Shown here one piece after another: positions 26,912-33,381 of a stretch of 64,000 bases of DNA; position 1 is the first letter of the stretch; each line of letters opens with the position of its first letter. The stretch is from JAOTWJ01 sp036398175. GTDB lineage: Bacteria; Gemmatimonadota; Gemmatimonadetes; Gemmatimonadales; GWC2-71-9. Under the pieces are notes generated by a model, which did not search any database, was not told the origin of the DNA, and saw only the letters and a program-made list of their open reading frames with translations. The stretch is from assembly GCA_036398175.1 (NCBI GenBank), contig DASWHL010000115.1:12233-76232 (forward strand), read 5' to 3'. A program made the position numbers and the translations under genes.

Positions 26912-27008
26912 GGCACCGCGCTCTGGGGGCGTGGCACTGGCATTGCTTTGCGGCGGGCGACACCTTCTTGGTGTTCGACGCCGCGGCACTCCCCCAGAGT
27001 GGTGTGCC
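26912..27008 (+). ncRNA. Structured leader (nested inverted repeats) upstream of rsbR
   Basis: Outer arms 26912-26929 and 26991-27008 pair as GGCAC plus CTCTGGGGG with CCCCCAGAG plus GTGCC, around a four-base mismatch. Inside, GCGGCG (26950-26955) pairs with CGCCGC (26979-26984), and ACACC (26960) with GGTGT (26970) around TTCTT. Three nested stems in 97 bases, directly after an AT-rich promoter-like island and 54 bases before the rsbR start, suggest a structured 5' untranslated RNA. A small mobile palindrome is an alternative. Confidence 0.5.
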
Positions 27009-27062
27009 CGAGTGGCCGCGGTCGAGGATCCCAGGACCGCCACCACACGGAGTAGGGAACCC

Positions 27063-27953
27063 ATGCCAGCTCGAGACAGGGAACACCGCCCCCCGGTCCC
27101 CACCGACGTCCTCAGCGAACTCGTGGCTCACCTCAGGCGCAACCGGACGGAGTTGCGCGAGGAGTGGGTGCGCCGCATCACCGAGTCCCGGCTCCTCACG
27201 TCCATGACGAAAGAGGAGATCTTCGCCGAGGCCACCTCGGTGTTCGACAACTATGTCGAGGTGCTGGAGACGGGAAGCGTGGAGGCGCTCCAGGCGTACG
27301 CCCGCAACCTGTCCGAACGCATCATTCCCCGCGGCGTGGACACGCCGGAAGTCCTGGGGATCGTGCTGCTGCTGCGCGACGTGCTGGCCCGATCCCTCTT
27401 CGAGAAGTACCAGGGCGACTTCGGCCTCCTCAACCGCGTCCTCGACGCGTACGAGCCCGCCGCCAACCGGATCGCCACGACCGTGGGCGTGGGCTTCGTG
27501 CAGGAGCGCGAGCGCGTCATCCGGCAACAGCAGGAGGCCATCCGGGAGCTGTCCACGCCGGTGCTGCAGGTGCGCGAGCGGCTCCTGATTCTCCCCATCA
27601 TCGGCATCGTGGATTCGGAACGGGCACGCCAGCTCACGGAGCAGCTGCTGCGGGGCATCCGGTCGAACCGCGCGAAAGTCGTGGTGATGGACATCACCGG
27701 CGTGCCGTCGGTGGACGCGACGGTCGCGAACCACTTCGTGCAGACGGTGGAGGCGGCGCGGCTCCTGGGCGCCACGGTCATCGTGACCGGTCTGTCGCCC
27801 GAGATCGCCCAGACGCTCGTCACGATCGGCGTGGATCTGAGCAAGATGAACACGGTCGGCGACCTGCAGGGCGGCATTGAGGAAGCGGAGCGAGTGCTCG
27901 GCTACCGGGTGCTCAGCGTCGGCGAATCCGGTGCGGCGACCCCCGAGGGCTAG
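27063..27953 (+). CDS. rsbR: RsbR-type stressosome protein (STAS co-antagonist)
   Basis: This 296-residue protein has an N-terminal helical RsbRD-type domain (about 10-130; RNRTELREEWVRRITESRLL and EALQAYARNLSERIIPRG), a linker helix with ERERVIRQQQEAIRELSTPV, and a C-terminal STAS domain (about 175-285). The STAS domain contains VVMDITGVPSVDATVANHF, where RsbR is phosphorylated in Bacillus. RsbR and RsbS build the stressosome shell, and the N-terminal domain senses the signal. The start at 27063 gives the full domain; the frame is open far upstream through the leader. Confidence 0.94.
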   Translation: MPARDREHRPPVPTDVLSELVAHLRRNRTELREEWVRRITESRLLTSMTKEEIFAEATSVFDNYVEVLETGSVEALQAYARNLSERIIPRGVDTPEVLGIVLLLRDVLARSLFEKYQGDFGLLNRVLDAYEPAANRIATTVGVGFVQERERVIRQQQEAIRELSTPVLQVRERLLILPIIGIVDSERARQLTEQLLRGIRSNRAKVVVMDITGVPSVDATVANHFVQTVEAARLLGATVIVTGLSPEIAQTLVTIGVDLSKMNTVGDLQGGIEEAERVLGYRVLSVGESGAATPEG

Positions 27954-27965
27954 GGCCACCGATCC

Positions 27966-28340
27966 ATGCTGGTCCCGATCCTCAAACAGGGCGATTACCT
28001 CATCGCGTCCATCCAGTCCGCGCTGTCGGACACGGACTTGATCCGCCTGCGCGACGACCTGGTGGAACAGGTGGGCCGGTATCGCTCCCGCGGCGTCATC
28101 GTGGACGTCACCGTGCTCGACGTGATGGATTCGTTCGCGGCCCGCACGCTCAGCACGCTGTCGCAGATGATCACGCTGCGCGGCGCCGAGACCGTCATCG
28201 TGGGGATCCAGCCCGACGTGGCGTTCGCGATGGTGCAGCTCGGCCTCACGCTGAGCGGGGTCGCGGCCGCGCTCGATCTCGAGGAGGGGCTCGCGTACCT
28301 CAACGAGCGCGCGAAGCGGAGCCGGCGGCGTGAATCCTGA
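27966..28340 (+). CDS. rsbS: RsbS stressosome core protein (STAS domain)
   Basis: This 124-residue single STAS domain has LKQGDYLIASIQSALSD at the start and VDVTVLDVMDSFAARTLSTL, where the Ser of MDSFAARTL corresponds to the phosphorylated Ser59 of Bacillus RsbS. It lies 12 bases after rsbR. RsbS holds RsbT in the unstressed complex and releases it when phosphorylated. The gene overlaps the rsbT start by 11 bases. Confidence 0.95.
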   Translation: MLVPILKQGDYLIASIQSALSDTDLIRLRDDLVEQVGRYRSRGVIVDVTVLDVMDSFAARTLSTLSQMITLRGAETVIVGIQPDVAFAMVQLGLTLSGVAAALDLEEGLAYLNERAKRSRRRES

Positions 28341-28731
28341 GCTGCGGATCCCCATCGCCACCGATCGCGACATCGTCGCCGCGCGGCAGGAGGGCCGACG
28401 TATCGCGGCGACGCTGAACTTCTCTCAGAGCGACCTGACGGTCATTGCCGCCGCCATCTCCGAAGTGGCCCGGAACATCCTCACCTACGCCGCGACCGGC
28501 CACATTGCCATCCAGGTGGTCGAGCGGGCCGGCCGCCGGGGTGTGGCCCTCGTCGCACACGACGAGGGCCCCGGCATTCAGGATATCACCCTGGCCCTCC
28601 AGGACGGATACTCGACGTCCGGCAGTCTCGGCCTGGGCCTCCCCGGCGCCCGCCGGCTGATGGACGAATTCGAGATTCACTCGAACGCCGGCCGTGGGAC
28701 CACGGTCACGATGCGAAAATGGGCGCGCTAG
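28330..28731 (+). CDS. rsbT: RsbT stressosome serine/threonine kinase
   Basis: This 133-residue HATPase starts at GTG 28330 inside the end of rsbS. It has the N-box in SEVARNILTYA, G1 in HDEGPGI and G2 in SLGLGLPGARRLMDEFE, all intact. RsbT phosphorylates RsbR and RsbS and, when freed, binds its output partner. The usual partner RsbU is not encoded here; the operon instead continues to an RsbX-like phosphatase and a sigma54 activator. Confidence 0.95.
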   Translation: MNPELRIPIATDRDIVAARQEGRRIAATLNFSQSDLTVIAAAISEVARNILTYAATGHIAIQVVERAGRRGVALVAHDEGPGIQDITLALQDGYSTSGSLGLGLPGARRLMDEFEIHSNAGRGTTVTMRKWAR

Positions 28732-29366
28732 GCACGCGACAGGCGACCCAGGAGTCGCCGGTCCTGACGTGGGGCGTGGCGGCCGCCGCCCACCCGGGGG
28801 AAGCGGTGTCCGGCGACCTCCACGTGGTGCAGGCGTGGCGCGACGGCGCCCTCGTGGCGGTCGTGGACGGGATCGGCCACGGGACGGAGGCCGCGGTCGC
28901 GGCGCGCCGCGCGGTGACGACCGCCACCCAGCACGCGGGCGAGTCGGTGATCACGATCGTGCGGCGCTGTCACGAGGCGCTGATCGGGACCCGAGGGGTG
29001 GCGATGAGCGTGGCGAGCTTCAACGTCGCCGACCACACGATGAGCTGGCTCGGCATCGGCAACGTGGAGGGCGTGCTGGTGCGCGCCGACCCGCGGGCCG
29101 ATCCGCAGGAGGAAGCCATTCTCCTGCGGAGCGGCGTCGTGGGGCTCCAGCTTCCCCTGCTCAAGGCCTCCGTCACGGCCGTCGCCCCGGGCGATCTGCT
29201 GGTCATGGCGACGGACGGACTTGCGCCGTCCTGCGTGGCACGGCTCACGCCCACCGGCCCGCCGCAGGCGTTCGCCGAGCAGCTGCTGGCACGCCATCGC
29301 CGCGGCACCGACGATGCGCTGGTGCTGGTCGCCCACTACCGCGGCAACACACCCGGCGAGCCATGA
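28719..29366 (+). CDS. rsbX: RsbX-like PP2C/SpoIIE-type phosphatase
   Basis: This 215-residue single-domain phosphatase overlaps rsbT by 13 bases. Metal motifs are GDLHVVQ, VVDGIGHGTEAAVAAR, VMATDGLAPS and GTDDALVLVAHYRG. RsbX resets the stressosome by removing phosphate from RsbR and RsbS. The lack of any sensor or coiled-coil N-terminus argues against RsbU. Its stop overlaps the next ATG by four bases. Confidence 0.9.
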   Translation: MGALGTRQATQESPVLTWGVAAAAHPGEAVSGDLHVVQAWRDGALVAVVDGIGHGTEAAVAARRAVTTATQHAGESVITIVRRCHEALIGTRGVAMSVASFNVADHTMSWLGIGNVEGVLVRADPRADPQEEAILLRSGVVGLQLPLLKASVTAVAPGDLLVMATDGLAPSCVARLTPTGPPQAFAEQLLARHRRGTDDALVLVAHYRGNTPGEP

Positions 29367-30757
29367 CGACCATGGATCGGCCCGCCACCCTGGGCGCCAC
29401 CGCCCCACACGGCCAGCTCCGCCTGCTCGTCGTGGGCCGGGACGCGACGGTCCTGCGGGAGCTGGCCCATTACGCCGAAATGGAGAGCGGCGTCCTCGAA
29501 CAGGTCGCCGACCCCCCGTCCGCGCTGCGGGTGCTGACCGGCGACGTGGAGTTGGCCGCCGTAATCGTGCTGCTCGATCACGACCCCGACGAGCAGCTGG
29601 GCTGGTGGGTGGACGTGCTGCGTCGCATGCCCCGGCGGCCGCGCCTGGTGGCGCTCGTTCCCGCCCCGTCCATCGGGTTTACCCTGCGCGCCGCGCAACT
29701 CGGCGTCCTCGAGGTCCTCCCGCTCCCCGTGGGCCGGGAGCGGTTCCTGGATCTGCTGCGCCGCATCCAGGCGGCGGCCGACGAGGTCGCCCTGCCGCTC
29801 CCCGAGGTCACACCCCTCGGCATCGGCGCGTTCCAGGTGGTCTCGCAGAGCCCGGCGATGATGTCGGTGTTCCGCGTCATCGCCCAGGTGGCGCCCAGCA
29901 CGGCCACGGTGCTCATCTACGGCGAGTCGGGCACCGGCAAGGAGTTGGTCGCGCGGGCAATTCACGAGCACGGGCCGCGCGCCAAAGCGGCGTTCGTGGC
30001 CGTGAACTGCGCCGCGATTCCCGAAAATCTCCTCGAGAGCGAGCTCTTCGGGCACGAGAAGGGCGCATTCACCGGCGCGGTGGCCCGCAAGACGGGCCGC
30101 TTCGAGCGGGCGAGCGGCGGGACGCTGTTCATGGACGAGATCGGCGACATGAGCGTCGCCCTGCAGAGCAAGATCCTCCGCGCCGTGCAGGAGCGCGAGA
30201 TCGAGCGTGTCGGGAGCACCGATTCCATCCCGGTGGACGTCCGCCTGATCGCCGCCACCAACCAGGACCTGAAGGCGCTCATCGCGCAGGGGCGGTTCCG
30301 CGAAGACCTGTACTACCGCCTCGCGGTGGTCACGATTGCGCTGCCACCGCTCGCGGAGCGCGGGGACGACCTGCTGGCGCTCACCGCCCACTTTCTGCGG
30401 GAGTTCGGCCAGCGGTACGGCAAGACCTTCACCGGCATCGCCGATCGCGCCCTGGATCTGCTCCGTCACCATGATTGGGTCGGGAACGTGCGCGAGCTCC
30501 GCAACGTGGTCGAGCGGGCCGTGCTGGTGGCGGACGGCCCGGTACTGCGGGCCGAGCACTTGCCCGAAGAGTGGCGCACCGGCGCACCCGCGGGACGGTC
30601 GCCCGAGGTGCCGGCGCTCACGACCCTCAACGAAATGGAGGCGCGCCACATCAGCCGCGTGCTGGAGCACACCGCCGGGCAGATCGGCGAAGCCGCGCGC
30701 ATTCTCGGGGTGCACCGCAACACCCTGGCCCGCAAGATCCGGGAGTACGGCCTGTGA
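29363..30757 (+). CDS. NtrC-family sigma54 activator with degenerate receiver domain
   Basis: This 464-residue protein overlaps rsbX. Residues about 18-140 resemble a receiver, but the acidic pocket is lost (VVGRDATVL instead of VDDD) and the conserved lysine is replaced (VLPLPV); only LLDHDPD recalls the phospho-acceptor site. The AAA+ domain is intact: Walker A GESGTGKE near 186, GAFTGA near 234 for sigma54 contact, Walker B GTLFMDEIGD and arginine-finger region FREDLYYRLAV. A Fis-type HTH ends the protein (IGEAARILGVHRNTLARKI). It is probably controlled by protein contact with the Rsb module rather than by phosphorylation. Confidence 0.93.
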   Translation: MTTMDRPATLGATAPHGQLRLLVVGRDATVLRELAHYAEMESGVLEQVADPPSALRVLTGDVELAAVIVLLDHDPDEQLGWWVDVLRRMPRRPRLVALVPAPSIGFTLRAAQLGVLEVLPLPVGRERFLDLLRRIQAAADEVALPLPEVTPLGIGAFQVVSQSPAMMSVFRVIAQVAPSTATVLIYGESGTGKELVARAIHEHGPRAKAAFVAVNCAAIPENLLESELFGHEKGAFTGAVARKTGRFERASGGTLFMDEIGDMSVALQSKILRAVQEREIERVGSTDSIPVDVRLIAATNQDLKALIAQGRFREDLYYRLAVVTIALPPLAERGDDLLALTAHFLREFGQRYGKTFTGIADRALDLLRHHDWVGNVRELRNVVERAVLVADGPVLRAEHLPEEWRTGAPAGRSPEVPALTTLNEMEARHISRVLEHTAGQIGEAARILGVHRNTLARKIREYGL

Positions 30758-32040
30758 GCCGGGGTACGGAGTTGCCGCCGCCCCTCCGGGTCGAACAGGC
30801 GCTGCGGCTCCTGCCCGACGTGGACGCGCTGACGCCGCTGCGCGCCCTGCTCGTGTCCCGGTCCCGGGCGCGGCCATCGGCGGAACCGTACCGCACGGTC
30901 GGCAAGCGGTTCGTGCAGACCACGGATCTCGCGGAGCTGGTCCCGCAGGCCGTGGCACGGGTCAGCGAGCATCTCGCCGCGCTGTATCAGGCGGCGGTCG
31001 AGGCGCTCGAGGCGGACCAGCGCGATGACCTGGCCGCCGCCGTTCGCGCCCTGCTCCGGGCCGGCGCCCTGGAGGAGCGCGTGGGGCGGGACACGCAGGC
31101 ACACGCGTGGTACGAGCACGCCCTGGGACTCGCCGAGGGGTTGCGCGATCGCCAGCCCGAGATCGAGACGCTGCGTCACCTCGGCCACCTCGAGGCCACC
31201 CGAGGCCGGTTCGAGGATGCCGCGCGGCGGTACCAGCGTAGCCTCGCCCTTGCCGAGGCGGAGCTCGACGACGACGGCACCGCGCGCGCGTGCCTCGGGC
31301 TGGGAGGCGTAGCCCAGGCGCAGGCCCGCTGGCAGGGGGCCGCGTCCTGGTACGCGCGCGGACTCCGCCACGCGGAGGCCGATCGCGGCCTCACCGCGGA
31401 CCTGCTCTTCGGCCTCGGGGATCTGGCGCGCGAGCGCGAACAGTTCGACGTGGCCGAAGACCACCTCGGACGGGCGCAGGCCGCGTTCGAGGACATCGGG
31501 AAGGTGGACGGCGCCGCCCGGGTGCTCAATGCCTGGGGCGCGCTCGAGGCAAGCCGCGAGCGTCGGGCGGAGGCCCTCCGCCGCTACCACGAAGGGCTGG
31601 CCCGGCTCCAGGGAGCCGGCCGCAATGCGCAGCTCGAAATGGCGATCCGGCTGAATCTGGCCCGGCTGTACCTCGACTGGCAACGCCTCCCCGACGCGGA
31701 GGACGAAATCCGCGTCGCCGAGGAGATTGCCATCGTGTACAACCTCACCCGGCAGCTCGCCCGGCTCTACGTGGTGCTGGGGATGGTGCGCGGACAGCAG
31801 CGCGACGAAACCGGTTTCGTCTTCTTCGAGAAGGCCATCGAGCTGTGTCGCGGCGACGAGCCGCTCCCCCGCCTGGAAGCGGAGGTGTACGTCGAGTACG
31901 CGCTCTTCCGCAAGGCGCTCGGCGAGCCGGACGAAGCGCGCGGATACCTCGAACGGGCGCGCGAGATCCTGGAGGTCGTCCATCACGGCGCGCTTCTGGC
32001 CCGGGTGGACGCCGAACTCGCCCAACTCGCATTGCCATAA
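30754..32040 (+). CDS. Tetratricopeptide-repeat protein
   Basis: This 428-residue protein starts at GTG 30754, overlapping the activator stop (GTGA). From about residue 85 it is a chain of TPR units with patterns such as AHAWYEHALGLAEGL, AARRYQRSLALAEAE, AEDHLGRAQAAFEDIG and ALRRYHEGLARLQGAG. The first 80 residues form a helical cap without clear repeats. There is no signal peptide, so it is cytosolic. Its position in the stressosome operon suggests it links the Rsb module to downstream targets, but no function is shown. Confidence 0.88.
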   Translation: MSRGTELPPPLRVEQALRLLPDVDALTPLRALLVSRSRARPSAEPYRTVGKRFVQTTDLAELVPQAVARVSEHLAALYQAAVEALEADQRDDLAAAVRALLRAGALEERVGRDTQAHAWYEHALGLAEGLRDRQPEIETLRHLGHLEATRGRFEDAARRYQRSLALAEAELDDDGTARACLGLGGVAQAQARWQGAASWYARGLRHAEADRGLTADLLFGLGDLAREREQFDVAEDHLGRAQAAFEDIGKVDGAARVLNAWGALEASRERRAEALRRYHEGLARLQGAGRNAQLEMAIRLNLARLYLDWQRLPDAEDEIRVAEEIAIVYNLTRQLARLYVVLGMVRGQQRDETGFVFFEKAIELCRGDEPLPRLEAEVYVEYALFRKALGEPDEARGYLERAREILEVVHHGALLARVDAELAQLALP

Positions 32041-32059
32041 GCACCCCTGCGACGACCGC

Positions 32060-32078
32060 CACCTGCCCGCTTCAGGTG
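32060..32078. terminator. Small hairpin after the TPR gene
   Basis: CACCTG (32060-32065) and CAGGTG (32073-32078) pair around a seven-base loop, twenty bases after the TPR stop codon. No U-run follows. It may mark the transcript end. The remaining 158 bases up to the GGDEF gene show nothing else I can name. Confidence 0.3.
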
Positions 32079-32236
32079 CGCGACAACTTGTGACGTACCC
32101 CACATTAGCCCACAAACGGGGCCCACGTAACCAGGGCTCCCGTGATCGCTTCCCATCTCAAGCGCTTCATTCACAGCGAGTTACGGCAACACCTTCGGAA
32201 CGGCCCGAGCCCTGCATTGCCTAGCGGATCGGACCA

Positions 32237-33046
32237 ATGCCCATGTCCACGCGCCCTTCCGAGAGACCCCCGGAGCCGACCGCTGTGGACCCTGCCGCCG
32301 GACGGGCAGGGCCCGACCGTTTCTACGCGACGCGGCTTCGACAGCTCGCGCACCTGGATCTGGAGGAAGCGGAAGCGCGAGACCTGTGGCACCGCGTGGG
32401 ACTGCATCGGCAGACGTTGCGTGAGCGGCTGGGACGTGACGTCGGGCAACGAGTCGCGCTGCTCGACTACCTCATGAACGTCCGGCGCCAGGTGCACGAT
32501 CCGCAGATCATCGAGCGGGCCGACCTTCAGGTCATCGAGCACCAGGCGATCGTGGACCCGCTCACGGGCCTCTACAACCGGCGCTACTTCGACACCGCGC
32601 TGGCGCGCGAGGCCGAGCGCTGCCGCCGCTACGGGACGCAGTCGTCGCTGGTGCTCGTGGACCTGGACCACTTCAAGGAAGTCAACGACCGGTTCGGCCA
32701 CCAGGTGGGTGACGAGGTGCTGCGCCGCGTGGGGGCGCTGATCGCTCAGCACGTGCGCGCGCCGGACGTGGCGTGCCGCTGTGGCGGCGACGAGTTCGCG
32801 CTGCTGCTTCCGGACACGCCGTTGAGTGAGGCCGTCGTGGTGGCCGAGCGGGTACGCCGGGGCGTCCACACGTCGTTTCGCCGGGAGCCCGTGCGCGGCC
32901 ACACGCTGGCACTCACGGCGAGCGCGGGCGCCGCCGCCATGACGCAGGAGGCCGGCTCCGTCGAGCGACTCGTGGGCTGGGCCGACCGCGCCATGTACAC
33001 CACCAAGCGCCGCGGGGGCGACGGCGTTTCCGAGACGCCCATCTAG
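32237..33046 (+). CDS. GGDEF diguanylate cyclase
   Basis: This 269-residue protein (or 267 from ATG 32243) has a non-membrane N-terminal helical region of about 85 residues, then a full GGDEF domain: DPLTGLYNRRYFD, LVDLDHFKEVNDRFGHQVGDE, CRCGGDEFALLLP and WADRAMYTTKRRGGDG. The active-site loop is intact. An RxxD inhibitory site (RAPD) sits exactly five residues before it, so product feedback is likely. It should make cyclic di-GMP. The neighbouring beta-helix gene has a probable cyclic di-GMP riboswitch in its leader. Confidence 0.95.
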   Translation: MPMSTRPSERPPEPTAVDPAAGRAGPDRFYATRLRQLAHLDLEEAEARDLWHRVGLHRQTLRERLGRDVGQRVALLDYLMNVRRQVHDPQIIERADLQVIEHQAIVDPLTGLYNRRYFDTALAREAERCRRYGTQSSLVLVDLDHFKEVNDRFGHQVGDEVLRRVGALIAQHVRAPDVACRCGGDEFALLLPDTPLSEAVVVAERVRRGVHTSFRREPVRGHTLALTASAGAAAMTQEAGSVERLVGWADRAMYTTKRRGGDGVSETPI

Positions 33047-33062
33047 GCAACGCGGCCGGCCA

Positions 33063-33115
33063 TGCGCACCGGATTGGGGCATCCCGCGTCCCTCCCGTGC
33101 GCACCAGGATGGGGC
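33063..33115. repeat. Imperfect direct repeat downstream of the GGDEF gene
   Basis: TGCGCACCGGATTGGGGC (33063-33080) recurs as TGCGCACCAGGATGGGGC (33098-33115), 35 bases apart. It lies upstream of a promoter-like pair and could be paired regulator sites for the beta-helix gene. Confidence 0.4.
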
Positions 33116-33146
33116 GCGCGATGCCGCGAATCTGTGACATCACGCA

Positions 33147-33175
33147 TTGACTCGTCCTCGGGCGCCGACTACTTT
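33147..33175 (+). promoter_or_regulatory. Candidate promoter for the riboswitch and beta-helix gene
   Basis: TTGACT at 33147-33152 and TACTTT at 33170-33175 are separated by 17 bases, matching housekeeping spacing. Transcription from about 33182 would give a 200-base leader that contains the riboswitch. Confidence 0.5.
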
Positions 33176-33254
33176 GCCCATCGCATCGCGGTAGTTCCTC
33201 CCGAGAGTGGTCGCTCGACCTAGGGCAGCACCAGCCGCAGCAGACAACACAAGC

Positions 33255-33349
33255 ACGCTGCTCAGAGCAAATCCGCTGAAAAGCGGTGGCGCAGAGCTAC
33301 GGGGCTTCGGTGATCGGTTCCGATCGCCATGCCCGCCGGGCCGCCAGCG
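33255..33349 (+). ncRNA. Cyclic di-GMP-I (GEMM) riboswitch
   Basis: All main features of the GEMM motif can be placed. P1 closes with CGCTG (33256-33260) and CAGCG (33345-33349). The conserved GAGCAAA lies at 33265-33271. P2 is CCGCT-GAAA-AGCGG (33273-33286) with its GAAA tetraloop. The joining segment is GCGCAGAGC (33289-33297). P3 uses GGGC (33302) with GCCC (33331) and an apical GATCG-GTTC-CGATC hairpin. The 3' end is GCCGGGCCGCC, like the consensus GCCAGGUUGCC. It sits 32 bases before the start of the beta-helix gene, on the same strand, beside a diguanylate cyclase gene. The rest of the 335-base gap holds only the direct repeat and promoter listed here. Confidence 0.85.
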
Positions 33350-33381
33350 ACAGTTCCGGATCGCGCTGGGAGGACCGGTAT

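Noticed and set aside
33286..33381. Earlier in-frame start for the beta-helix protein
   Set aside because: It would translate the P3 part of the riboswitch and put 32 charged residues ahead of the signal sequence. ATG 33382 has a good ribosome site.
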